A DNA stretch of 64,000 nt, from NCBI GenBank assembly GCA_015680685.1, contig MNCI01007705.1, positions 19,792 through 83,791 of the forward strand, read 5' to 3'. The position numbers and the translations under genes were made by a program. This document shows, one piece after another, positions 1-10,669 of the stretch; position 1 is the first letter of the stretch, and the number at the start of each line of letters is the position of its first letter. The notes under the pieces are model-generated. The model did not search any database, was not told the origin of the DNA, and saw nothing but the letters and a program-made list of their open reading frames with translations. This DNA is from Gnetum montanum. Lineage: Eukaryota; Streptophyta; Gnetopsida; Gnetales; Gnetaceae.

Positions 1-925
1 ATTCAAATTTATGCTACGAGTACTTACTTACTATTACTAGCTTATGAAAAAACCTATAAGTGTTTTTCTACACGACTAACCAAATGGTGGTATAAAAAAA
101 ATAGGTGACTATATTTATAGGCATTTATTGATATTAAAATGTTGTATCTATGAAATTGCATTATAGACTTAGATGATGAAGCTAAAATGATGTAGCCCTT
201 TTGAAATGGTAGTTTTATTATTCATCAAAGATCCTCACAAAAAGATTTAAGAAAAGCTGAAAATGATGTTGAGTCTTCAACACATGCCTATAACAATACT
301 TGCACTTCCATACATCTATGTAATTAGGGAGAGAAAGGAAATAATATTGGTAATGAGGATGAATTCCAAGTCATGGAGGGTCTAAATCCATATCTTGGAT
401 TTCATCTTGAGAATCCCACCTTGGAGGTTGATTAGGATGAGTAGATACGGAACACACTCATAACCATGATAAAGATGTTCTTAATTAGGAAAACATGCTT
501 ATCCCATGTGCTTGAGTTACCTCATGGTGCTTCAAATGATTAGATTTGTCAAATGGCTAAAAGGTTATGCAATCATGCAAATTCCAATAAAGAGAATATC
601 TAGGGAGATTTTTCCATGCTTCAAAATGCTACTAAGGTTTTGGTTAATGAATTGAGTAGGAAGTATGTACTTAAATATAACTAGATTAGAGTCTATTTCA
701 AACTATATTTAATTAATGAAAGATACTTATCTAATTTTCCAAGGATTTCAAAACACAATATCAATTTCTTGTTGTTTATCTTTGCATACCTCTCCTTGAT
801 TTCATAATTGTTAGTCTATTTTTCTATTCTTGTGTTGGGTTGTCAGCTTCCATTTTTTATTTCATCAATGAACTGCTTGGTTTCTAATTTTCCAAGTTGG
901 CCTTTTCTAGTTTTTTTATTTGCAA
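1..925 (+). repeat. Unidentified dispersed repeat, copy A
   Basis: Positions 215-925 align with 46,490-47,210 in the same orientation. The similarity is visible both as DNA (both contain AGATTTAAGAAA followed by a similar CATGCCTATAA / CATTGCTTATAA stretch) and as a degraded reading frame. The two translations share blocks such as KMF(L/F)I(R/K)K, (M/I)A(K/N)RLC and ERYLSN, interrupted by different stop codons in each copy. Conservation at the protein level suggests the repeat once coded for a protein. I recognise no domain. The first 214 bases are probably part of the same unit, since weak matches to sequence around 45,040-45,130 exist. The right edge meets the 3' end of the LINE that begins near 950. 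It could be part of a retroelement, a DNA transposon or a degraded gene family. Confidence 0.6.
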
Positions 926-999
926 AGTGCATGTTAAGCAATTGTGTACTTTGATCATTAATTGAAATTTCCTTAATAAAACTCCTTTGTAGATCATAA

Positions 1000-1760
1000 T
1001 GCAAATTATGTGAAAGAACGTCTGTAGCAATAACAAAAAGATATGGAGCTAGATGATAACCTTGACTAACTTACTATTGAAGAGAAAAGGAGGAACTTAA
1101 TTTAAAATAGTATCAACTTGAGCATTAGCTTTAGTGAGCAGGGTATGGACAAGACAAAGAAAATAATCACCAAATCTCAATTTATAAAGACAAAAAATAA
1201 TAAAAATCTCTTGTCATAAGCCTTAGCATAAGTAATATCTTGGTTAGTATCAAAAGTCCATTGCATTCCCCACCAAGCTATAATAACATTATTTAAGATA
1301 TGTCTACCTTTAACAAAATTAGTCTTCTCATATTTGATGAGATCTTCAATAACCTTCTAAATATGACTTACATTTAGCTAAAGTTTTATAAGTATTGTTA
1401 AGAAGAATAATAGGCCTCTAATTACCAATATGTTGAAGATCTCCATTTTTAGAAAGAAGATGAATTATACCTTTATTGATTTTTTTTTTGCCAAGAAAAA
1501 GGTTTTTAATAGCTTCTAAGAAAACATAAAAGAGATCATCTCCAACAACATCTTAATGTTTCTTAAAAAATTCAATAGGAAAATGATCAAAACTTGGAAC
1601 TTTACCATATGCTAAAATATAGGTTGCTGCTTTGATTTCTACTATTGTAATTTTTGTTTCAAAAATACTTTGATGTGCTTCTGTTATAAGATGAGGGATA
1701 TGCATACTAGAGGCTTAAAAGGATTACTTGCTAAAACCTTTAGAAGAAAAATTATAAGAA
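1000..1760 (-). pseudogene. LINE reverse transcriptase remnant
   Basis: The minus-strand translation, across several frame changes, contains the standard L1-clade motifs in order. First comes a block like PSFDHFPIEFFKK (the usual PGPDGFPIEFFKK), then GDLQHIGNWRPIILLN (usual NWRPISLLN), then NFVKGRHILNNVI, a KAYD remnant, and HLAPYLFVIATDVL (usual GCPLAPYLF). These are the fingers and palm of the reverse transcriptase that copies LINE RNA at the target site. The catalytic FADD region is not visible. Multiple in-frame stops show that it is inactive. Confidence in the family is high; exact edges are approximate. Confidence 0.75.
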
Positions 1761-2689
1761 AAATGATATGCTAAAAAATTGTTAATAATCTCAAGATCTT
1801 TATTGATGAAATAATTTATATAAAGTGATTTCAATTTAGGTACTTGACCTTTTCCTTTTAGAAATTTAAAAATTTTCTTGAAAGGTTCATGTTCAATTTT
1901 TAGCCAATCCCTGCAACTTATAATGAGAGCACTTTTAGCTTCAAAAGTATCCTAACATGGTTTAGCATAATAAGCTTTAGCTAAGGCTTTTTGAGTTTCA
2001 AAATCAAAGGGATTTTAGTCTAAAAGAATTTATATTTTCTTAACAGATTCTACAAGATCTTCTTCAACTTGATGCTTCTGCTTATCAAATTACTTTCCAA
2101 ATCATATAGCATAATTTATAACTCTACAAGTAGTTCGCTACCACCCCTTAATGCAACCAAAATCACTGGTAGGCTTTTCTTCTTCATTTTATTAAGACTT
2201 CAATATATTTTTTCCATTGGGTCCTATGAACATATTGGTATTCATACGAAAAAGCTCATGCTTTTAAAAGGATGATGAATTAATTCTAGAGAGAAAAATG
2301 ATAATAGGAAAATAATATAACAAAGTAGCATTTGTATGCACTTCTACTTTTCTTGTATGCTTCCAAAAAGAAACATTAGAGATATAAAGTATAGCTGACA
2401 ATAAATTTTATCATTTTCTTCTTGATAATTATGCCAAGGATAATGCTTCTTATTCAAATGAGATGGGAATAAAGAGCTAAACCTATAAAGAAAATATTTT
2501 CTTTGAAATTACACCAATTTTTTTAAAAGAAGATATATTACAAAGAAGACCACCAAGTTTATCTAAATGACTTTCAACCATATTAAAATTACCTCCAATA
2601 ATTCAAAAAAATTTAGTTAAAGATAGAAGATATTTCCAAAACTCTAATTAATCTTTTGAATTATTAGGAGCATAAATATATAGATTCCA

Positions 2690-3000
2690 ACATTACCATT
2701 TTTTACGTTGGCAAATAATCCAAATAACACTTCTAAGATTGTAAAAACTAGAATTCAAAACTTTTCTAGTCCAATTTTTATTAATAAGAATAGTAATACC
2801 TCCTATATTAATGTAATAAGTAGTAAAAAAAATAATACAACTTTTTAAAATGCATTTATCAACAAAATTAATATCATGAGCTAGAATCTTAATTTCTTGC
2901 AAGAAAAGAAAATTTGGAGATAAATGTTGATTTGAAAGATACTCGGTAACAATCTTTGCTTAAGACCTATCAAAAAGGCCCTAAACATTTTATGATAAAA
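2690..3000 (-). pseudogene. LINE endonuclease remnant
   Basis: A 69-codon open stretch (2,693-2,902, minus) reads LQEIKIL near its start, followed by a GGITILINKNW block. L1-type endonucleases of the exonuclease-endonuclease-phosphatase fold carry LQETK (the E is catalytic) and a downstream GGI-type beta strand, so this is the N-terminal half of that domain. It lies upstream of the reverse transcriptase on the same strand, as expected for LINE ORF2. The rest of the domain, towards 2,400, is too decayed to follow. Confidence 0.6.
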
Positions 3001-3479
3001 CTAACATTAAGATGTGGGGATGGAGGTTCCCATCATTGAGATTTTAAGCTTAGCATTAGTCTCACAATCCATGTCATTAATAAGGGAAAAGCATTGTCCA
3101 ATAAAAAAAAACATTTAAAACAATAGTAAAAGTAGAATGAGAATGAGATACATTTGGGGTTTTTAAATTAAAAGTAATACCTACAAACCTCTTTTTTTTT
3201 TTTTTATGTTGCATTGAGTGAGATCTATTTGCATGAGTATTTTCATTGTTGATCCTTCTTGAAAATTCTTTTTTCTAAAGAGGAATTCTCTTTAGGTATC
3301 AAGAGTTTATTATTAGCACCTTTAGAATTAAAAGAATTAGTAAAAGATCTAGCGCTTGTTGAAGAAGATTTTATTTATGCTTGTTGAAAACTACCATTAT
3401 TTTTCTTTTATAAAAATTGTTGTTTCTTTTCCTTAAGAATAACTTTTTTATTAGGAATAGGAAAGATTCTAATAATACG

Positions 3480-4110
3480 GCCTTTACAATGACAATAGTT
3501 GCAACATCCTCAAAAATTATAATATGTAATTTTTAAAGAAAAATAGTGATGATCAACTTTGAGTTTTAATTATGTTTTCTTTTGTTGTAAATCTATCTCT
3601 ACAAAAAAGAAAAAGAAAAAGTGTGCACTGCATATCATCAAGTAATGTTTTTGACTCTATTTGCAGGATTATGTGAATGCTACCAATAATTTCACTTTCA
3701 ACCCTTTAAAAAATAAGAGGAAGATTCTCTAATTCAATCTAGCAAGGAATATTAAAGTAATAAAAAAAATAGGGATCAAAATCCACTTTCCATTCTCAAG
3801 CAATAAAAATATTACACTAATCCATATAAACTTTAATATTCAATGATTTCCCAACCATTTCAGAGTTATCTAGTTCGACAAGTAAAAAATATTTGGAAAA
3901 ATAGTGAGCATGCAAAATATTAATTCTATAGCATCCAAGGATAGCTTGAATCATTAATTTGAAACCCTTATTTAAGTGAACAAATCCAATAATTTGCAGA
4001 AATAGGCATTGTCAAGTGATATCTTTTGACAAGGATTTATATAAATCATTAGGTAAAACAAAATCAAAAGTTTCAAAATTTTTTAACTTAAGAGACGTTA
4101 TTATTTTCGA
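3480..4110 (-). pseudogene. LINE ORF1 remnant with DUF4283-like block
   Basis: On the minus strand, about 3,770-3,560, the translation reads FDPYFFYYFNIPCWIELENLP and then a region ending FVEIDLQQKK. Plant LINE ORF1 proteins with DUF4283 have FDP-VWIRLPNLP followed by a conserved V-EIDL string, so the match is structural as well as local. Nearer 3,480-3,510 there is CCNYCHCKGR, a likely relic of the CCHC zinc knuckle that follows. The frame is broken by stops. ORF1 binds LINE RNA. This assignment rests on a few short motifs. Confidence 0.5.
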
Positions 4111-4130
4111 TCTTTAGGTCATTCCTTACC

Positions 4131-4524
4131 AAAAATATTTGTACTATAAAATTACAGAAGAAACCCTCAAGATTGACAAACTACTAAGAGAATTTGCCAC
4201 AAATTATTTTAGATAGAAAGTGTTTTACTTTAATGATTAAATTAAAAACATTTTTTAGTAACATGTAAATTAAGCCATACAAACAATATGTTAACTAGTA
4301 AATGTTTTTCTCTCCAACCTTTTATTTTGGTTTTTAAACATGCAATGTAAGTTACATTTTGTTTAACACGTTTTTTTCCATTATTCATTTTCTTCCAAAC
4401 TGGGATAAAGAACTCCTTATATAAGCAAATAACAATCCATAGAGTGCGTTCTGTGTGATTCGGTGCGTTCTCAAATTTGTGCATTCTTTGTGATGGGTGT
4501 GTTATGAAATTTACCGCGGAAAAC
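4131..4524 (+). promoter_or_regulatory. Upstream region of the MADS-box relic with TATA-like box
   Basis: No coding sequence is visible here. TATATAA lies at 4,418-4,424, about 100 bases upstream of the MADS start at 4,525, a plausible plant core-promoter and short-leader spacing. The sequence is AT-rich with no repeated elements noted. Whether it is ever transcribed cannot be judged. Confidence 0.3.
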
Positions 4525-5394
4525 ATGGGAAAAGTAAAGATTCCAATGATCTATAAGAAAGATGCAGCTCTGAGAAGGAAGTGGTTCAACGATAGGAAAA
4601 ATGGAGTGATAAAAGAAAGTGAAGAATGGAGTGATAAAGAAAGTGAAGGAATTGGGCAAATTGATTAGTGCCAAGGTACTTTTGCTCATGCAAAATACAG
4701 AGAAGGATGATATTCTGTGCGTAACATCCAGGGATGAAAATTCGGTAAAGAAGTATTTGTCGAAAGCAGGATTCAAGGGCAAATTGGAATATGAATTAAT
4801 CCCAAATCCGGTTGAAAACAGCCATGATAATGATGCTTGTTTCGCTGCTGCTTCAGATGTTAATGGATACAAGGGTTGTCCATTGGTTCATCTACTCCTT
4901 TCATTACTGGGTTTCCATCCTGTTCTTCATCTCCAGCATGGGTTTCTGTGCCCCCATTCCTTCCTGCTCACCCATATCATGCCCCAGTTTATTGCCAAGA
5001 TCGGGCACTGTACACTGCATATATTTCTAATTCTAGTGGCGTTTCTACAGTGGGGACTGCAGGTCAATTTCAGAACATGTTGGTTGGCACTGAGCAGATT
5101 CAGACGTTTGCAGAGCCCCCAAAATCAGTTGGGGTTGCAGCTGACTATGTTACTCCTGCAGCTGAACAGAAGCTTGATTCCAATTCGGAATGGTTCAGAA
5201 AAGAGGTGGAATCCACCAACATCTTGGGAGGGAAGGCACCCATTTCAGTTGAAGATGCTGATCTTAATAATAGTTCGTATGATAATGCTTCTGCTTTTAC
5301 TGAAGATGAGCTTGAGCAATTGTTCGCAGGAGACCTAGAATCAACACTATCTTTAGATGATGAGGAACTTTCTTCCTCTATTGGGGGTTTCTGA
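4525..5394 (+). pseudogene. Type I MADS-box transcription factor, frameshifted
   Basis: The start ATG at 4,525 opens MGKVKIPMIYKKDAALRRKW, followed by a basic KNGVIKK helix: the DNA-binding half of a MADS domain. The usual type I helix (KKRKKGLLKKVKEL) is recognisable but diverged. Two frame changes break it. At about 4,608-4,657 a 24/25-bp unit is tandemly repeated (AATGGAGTGATAA...), moving the frame by +1 and giving a stop at 4,666-4,668. Near 4,865-4,890 a second indel returns to the first frame, which then runs open to TGA at 5,392-5,394 and ends in an acidic EDELEQLF tail. The C-terminal region has no K-box, as expected for type I. There are no introns, also typical. It is probably a pseudogene; sequencing error at either indel is possible, but the 25-bp duplication looks real. 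Confidence 0.7.
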
Positions 5395-5716
5395 AAATAA
5401 ATCTGAAGAATTCAAACGAAAATAAAGGCTGAGCAGATAGAGTGCTGGAAACTCCTTATTATGTAAGGTGGGATATGGGATAGATTAGATGATTAAGGAT
5501 GTGTTTCATTCTAGAGTGTCTCTCCTTGCTTTTCTTTGTTTTGTTTTTCTTTTTATGTTTTCTCAGTTAGTCAGCAAATTTGTGTGTAGGTGCCTGAACT
5601 TTATTACCTTTAAAAAGTCCTGAGAACCATGTTGATACAACACAACATAGAGAAAAGATCGGTAAGAAATTCAGGCAAACAAGTACTAATGTGTTTGAAA
5701 TTCATTATTTTATTCA
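5395..5716. other. Downstream flank of MADS relic, no gene seen
   Basis: Non-coding sequence following the MADS stop codon. It contains no open frame longer than chance. An AATAAA-like signal occurs at about 5,396-5,401 and AAATAAAGG at about 5,420, either of which could have served as a polyadenylation signal for the MADS gene. Confidence 0.3.
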
Positions 5717-5801
5717 GCAGTAGATAATGTAAAGTTGCCTCCATGGGCACAAAATCCNTAGCAGTAGATAATGTAAAGTTGCCTCCATGGGCACAAAATC
5801 C
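5717..5801. other. Single-N junction flanked by exact 41-bp duplication
   Basis: Bases 5,717-5,757 (GCAGTAGATAATG... to ...AAAATCC) are repeated exactly at 5,761-5,801, separated by NTA with the N at 5,758. In a region where all other repeats are diverged, an exact copy meeting at an N is what two overlapping contigs produce when a scaffolder inserts a minimal gap instead of merging them. I treat it as an assembly artefact. Confidence 0.8.
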
Positions 5802-6141
5802 AGGAGATTTTATACATAAGCATTGAACAGCTCTTGAGAGCAAACATGACTCTGCTCACTTGCATGAGTGGATTGCCCTTATTTTTGGATAAATCACTAT
5901 AGTAGAAAGTTAATGGTATTTTTCTTTGAAGATACAATAAATATTATTTGACCTCATCGAAAACTGCTCTATATTACATTGTAGATATAAGCAAAGATGA
6001 AAGTAAACATATGATGCACATAACATGTTCTTTGGCAATTGACATTGATAAAATCTCTGATCCTGTAAATATTTCTTAGTTTTTATTTCTTTAGAAAGTT
6101 ATTTTTTATGTTTACTGGAACTAATATGTTTTTGATAGATA
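5717..6141 (+). repeat. 0.4-kb duplicated intron segment, first copy
   Basis: This segment matches 7,621-8,009 base for base over most of its length, with small indels. Shared landmarks are TTTTATACATAAGCATTGAA, AATAAATATTATTT, AAAATCTCTGATC and the terminal TATGTTTTTGATAG. Both copies end in a splice-acceptor-like TAG directly before BEACH-gene exon relics (6,142 and 8,010). The duplication therefore lies in introns of the same gene and happened before or during its decay. The artefactual overlap at 5,717-5,801 is included. Confidence 0.8.
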
Positions 6142-8895
6142 GGTACTCTTAAAGAGAGTATAGTGGCTGAAATGACATGAGCTGGAACTGTGGTTATTGA
6201 ACCTGATGTGAGAATGCTTTTAGAAATTGCTGCTGTGATGTTTCAGCCATTAGCACTTGTTCATGGAAGATTTCAGGTTATTTCTCTTTCTTGATAATAT
6301 ACTAATTGGTCTTTTTTTTTTTGCTTGTCTTGAGGAAATGTCCAATATATTCATGTTATATAATTGTCTTTTGTTTTTAGTAACATATGAATCCTGCATA
6401 TTGTTAAAAGAGTCGAGAACATTAAATAATGCACTATAAAGAAAGTTGTCCAAAAAGTTATAGATTATGCATTGCTCCTGCCAAATTTGGGTTGGTTTTT
6501 TTGTTTGAAGTTTTTATAATGTTCTGGCTGCCTGCCTGACTCACCTTTGAATGGAAATTTTGAGACTCTGGTCAGTTGGTGCTGGCAGGCTATGCATGCC
6601 TGCAGTCAAAGCAAGCCCTCGTAAAGGTTTTATAATCTAGAGATCAAATTAGATATTCAGAATTGTTTTAGAACTTTTGGTTGAACTGGAATAGGGAACT
6701 TTTTTAACATCCTTTTTTGGCCTTTGACTAGTTAATTACATGTTTATTAAGAGCAGCAACTCTTTTCCTGCATTCTTCGGTGTGATAGCAAAAGCACAGT
6801 TTTAATTTCCTGCATAAACTATTTTAATGTTGTGCAATCCATGTGCAATGATGTGAATGCATGATTGGATCTCCGTTATTGTTTCAAACTTGTTTTAAAC
6901 TTCAGGTGCTAGGTGGGGATGGAAATTCTTTATTTGCCATTGCAGTGTTTAATTAAACTAATATCTAAAGTGTAAATTAATTGAGAAAAGAAGTAAATCA
7001 AGTAACTTGTGATCATTGTATGGCTTCATTTAAAAAATGGAATAAATGCCAACCGCAGTCTGCTTGAGCTTTCAGACCAATGTACACTGCTGACAAGGAC
7101 ACTAGTGACCATGGTTTATTTTCATTTCCCTCATTTATGAAAAATATTGATATAGTTATTAAATACTGCATAATTATTCCTTCTGAAGGCTTTATATTAA
7201 AAAAAGATGTTAATGATTGTCTATTCTCAAAATTTGGCATATGTAGATTACAGTGACATTGACAGAAACTAGTCTAATTACTGTAATAATTGAAATAACT
7301 TTTTATTTCTGGATATGGATTGCCAGGTTACAGCAAAGTGAATAAACATTGGACTAGATGAAAGCATGGATGTTAGTGATGTGTACAATGGAGATTCTGA
7401 TGATAGATATGAAAATGGCTCCAGAGCAAGGGATCAAAGCTGGCTTGTGTCAGTTCTTTGCGAAGTTTATAGTAAGAGGGTAATCCAACTGATACCAAAA
7501 TCTAGATTCAACAAGAATTGGGTAATATTTCTAGCATAACTGAATTCTACAGGTTACAAGTTTAATATCAAGTTACATTAAGCTTGTTATTTTAATTATA
7601 ACCTCATGTAGCTTATTATTAGCAGATAATGTAACGTTGCCTCTTTGGGCACAATATCTATTAGATTTTATACATAAGCATTGAACTGCTCTTGAAGGTT
7701 AGCATGTCTTTGCTCACATGCATGGTGGATTGACCTTATTTTTGGGCAAATCACTATATTAAAAGTCAATGGTATTAGTTTTGGAGATACAATAAATATT
7801 ATTTCTCCTAATCGAAGACCGTTGTATATTACATTGTAGATATAAACAAAGAGGAAAGGAAGCAATTGATGCACACAATGTGTTCTACTATTGACTTCTG
7901 AACGGCCAGTTGACCTTGGTAAAATCTCTGATCATGTAAGTATTTTTTGGTTTTTATTTTTTTTAAAAGTTAAATTTGATGTTAATTGGAAGTAATATGT
8001 TTTTGATAGGTACTCTGTCATGCAACGCAAGATCAAATTGCATACTTTGGCCAAACACCATCTCAGCTTTTGTCCTTCCTACACATAAGAAGGAACCCTT
8101 TAAGTGATATGCTGCATCTGCAGGTATTCATATGTTGTGTTCCTTTGTTTAATTTACAATTTTTTCTGATAATTTTGCCATACTTATATATTCTGTAAAT
8201 GTTGTTGATTCACTATAAGATTATTATTTTTTCTATTCTTGAATTGCAAGTTCTTACTGGTACTGAATTTCTTAAGTGAAATTCTTTAAGAAGTCATTAG
8301 GATGTTGAAATTGTATTGGAATTCTTTAAGTGAAACTTTCCCTATTTCCTAGTTACATCACCTATATTGAAATTGGACATGATGGAAGACATGCTATGCT
8401 TGGTACAAGGTCTATCACAAATCTTTTGGAAGGAAAGACCACAGTGCCCCTTGTACAAGAAAAAACGTCTTAAGAGAATGCAAGAAAACTTCTAGAAGAG
8501 GTAGTGAAAGAGCTTTTTAAAAGTTTTTGGATAGTATAATTGTTAATTAGTTCTTAGCTTAAAAGGTTGCAATACAACTTTTACAGATTCTGCATATTTT
8601 GGAGCTACAAGAAGGGCAAGATGTTACAGCTTTCGTATTGAACAAGGACTTAGTTGTATCTCTTCTTGACAAGCAGTTGCTCCTGTATTCTGATCCTTCT
8701 GTGAGTTTCTAAGTCCTTCGGTACAACACTTTCAAGCAATATATTATGTCATGGTTTTTTATCATGAATCTAGTACCATTTATTCATTTTGCAGTTAAAG
8801 TGTCAAAGTGGGGAATCAAATGTTTCCTCGTGGTTGGCAGGGAGATAGGCTGGCACCACTTATATATCCCACTAGAACATTTGCTGTTCCGGTTT
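6142..8895 (+). pseudogene. BEACH-WD40 gene relic (BCHC-like), internally deleted
   Basis: Exon relics appear in the order of a plant BEACH protein. 6,142-6,276 (one stop, then GT donor) ends LALVHGRFQ, the start of the PH domain. 7,327-7,479 begins VTAK-stop and ends DQSWLVSVLCEVYSKR, matching the PH-to-BEACH linker. 8,010-8,123 is an open 38-codon exon with IAYFGQTPSQLL and DMLHLQ, the end of the BEACH domain. About 8,352-8,470 reads IEIGHDGRHAMLGT and 8,587-8,700 reads LELQEGQDVTAFVLNKD, the final WD40 blades. 8,835-8,890 carries WQGDRLAPLI, the C-terminus, after a frameshift. Several exons keep AG/GT borders, so this was not a processed copy. Most of the BEACH core and WD40 propeller are absent. 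BEACH proteins act in membrane trafficking and mRNA bodies; this copy cannot. The C2-type subfamily is my best match from memory of the family. Confidence 0.7.
7621..8009 (+). repeat. 0.4-kb duplicated intron segment, second copy
   Basis: Second copy of the segment described at 5,717-6,141, in the same orientation. It lies in the intron directly before the best-preserved BEACH exon (8,010-8,123) and ends TTTTTGATAG, which gives that exon its acceptor. It differs from the first copy at many scattered bases, so the duplication is old. Confidence 0.8.
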
Positions 8896-8986
8896 CCAAG
8901 TTTACCTAAATTTTGCATGATCTGTTGCTATCGACTAGCATGGATTTTTGGTGAAGAGCACATAAATTTTATCCTCTTTTTTGCAG

Positions 8987-9210
8987 AGCAAGTTTTTTGA
9001 GATGTAAATTTTTTTTAGCATTGATTCAAAGCCATCTATGCTCATTTTGAAAAAATAGTGGAGTTGGGTGGAAATGTACGGTAGTAACATGGTTCTACAG
9101 CAAGTTTTTCCAAATGTAAATTTTTTTAGCATCTATTCAAAGCCATCTATGCTCATTTTTCAAAAAATAGTGGAGCTGGGTGAAAATGTACAGTCGTAAT
9201 ATGGGCTTTA
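8987..9210. repeat. Tandem duplication, 112-bp unit
   Basis: Two adjacent copies begin AGCAAGTTTTT at 8,987 and 9,099. Both contain CAAAGCCATCTATGCTCATTTT, the phrase AAAAAATAGTGGAG and a GTA(C/A)(A/G)GT(A/C)GTAA stretch. They differ at about a tenth of positions. It sits just after the last BEACH-gene relic. Confidence 0.85.
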
Positions 9211-10669
9211 TCAAGTCAACCCTGCATGGTATTTTATGCCTATTTCCTGGCAATCTATTGGCAGAAGAAATGGTTTTGTGGAAATAAACGCACTATTTGT
9301 TTAAAGTACCCTGGTCTTGAATCTGTTCCTTAGTTCTTAACTGTTAAGGTAGACGTTTTCTAATTTGTTTTTGGATATCTTGTTCCTGCAATAAAAGTGA
9401 TTTTAAAAAGACATATCATTGTTTTAGGTTTTCCCAGTGGAAAAATCAATGGTGTATAATCAGCATTTTAAATATGCATGAAATCACAAACTGAATTTGT
9501 TTTCTTATTTTTAAAAGCGTAGTATCGTTGGAATTCAGGGCTACTTGGTATCCTGTAATGGCTGGTTGCTGGTGGAGATTGATATACGCCAAGCCTGAGA
9601 AAGAAAAGAAAAATCAGAAAAGTATATTAAAATGAAATACTATTCTCCATGACATGATGTAAAATGGAAAGTAAGCGCTGACTACCTTTATCTATGGCTT
9701 AAAAGAAAGTGACAATAAGCTTGCGAACTATTGTAGATATTCAGGAGATATTCAGGAGAGGATAACTGTCCTTTGTTATTCCAACTGTTCCAATATTTTA
9801 AGTTGATTTTCTGGTGGGAGAGCAAAAATAACTCGTGAAACAAATGGTTGAAAGGACTCCCAGGTTACCATATGTTTTTGTTGGTTTATACTTTTAAAAT
9901 TATGGCCTTATAATCAAGCTATAAATACAATGTATAATGATGTGCAAGACTTTAGCAACTTGAAGGACTTTAAGTTTTAATTCAGTTAATTACACTCTAG
10001 CGTTATTTATAACCTTCGACTTTTACCTTTAGGTAGGTAGAAGTGGATTGGAAGTTTTTAGTGTATAGAGATGGTATGATAGGATACTTCGCCAACAAAT
10101 GTTGTGTGGAATCTCTCAATCAACAATCATAACTCACACAGCTAGGATTAGATTATACAATACTTGAGAGTGCTCAAGAATAGAGAGCGATCAAGAATAG
10201 AAGAAATAAATGATTTGTGAAAACTTGAGAGAAATCATTGAGATCATAGTTAAATTGTTAAGCCTATCATATTATATGTAACATGTCATAAGTTTAATGA
10301 GCTTGAGGTAGTATTATTATCTATTCTATGTTCTACCAAAGAATCTTTTAACTCTATGGCTTGTGTCTATATTCTAATGGCTCCTCAAAGATTTTCACTT
10401 ATTCATAACAGCATCTTTTAGTTTCAAATTGTTTTGTCCTTTAACTTGCTATTTCAACTTTAAATCGTTTTGTCCTGCATGTAATATTCTTGATGATAAA
10501 TATATTTGCCATTATGAGTTCGAGTTGTGCTCAAGGCATTATCATGTTATAGTACATTCTACTAAACCACATGTAGCCAAGTCAGCATGTTTAGTTGAAC
10601 TACTCTAAATGATCTTTATTTCATTTATTGGAAGGGAGTTGAGTCACCACAACTTGCTAGGTAAATCAC
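9211..10669. other. No gene recognised
   Basis: AT-rich sequence with no open frame above chance length and no motif I recognise on either strand. It may contain the 3' flank of the BEACH relic and, towards 10,600, degraded sequence of the Athila-like element that becomes recognisable at about 10,670. Confidence 0.4.

Larger units (their letters stand above)
950..4130 (-). mobile_element. Decayed L1-like LINE retrotransposon
   Basis: Read on the minus strand, this stretch gives the ordered parts of a plant L1-type non-LTR retrotransposon: an ORF1 with a DUF4283-like block and zinc-knuckle-like cysteines (about 4,110-3,480), an apurinic-type endonuclease end (about 3,000-2,690), and a reverse transcriptase (about 1,760-1,000). 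All frames contain several stops and frameshifts, so the copy is dead. The order, spacing and strand agree between the three parts, which makes a single element more likely than three unrelated fragments. The element's 3' end lies at the left. No target-site duplication was identified because the ends are not sharp. Confidence 0.75.
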
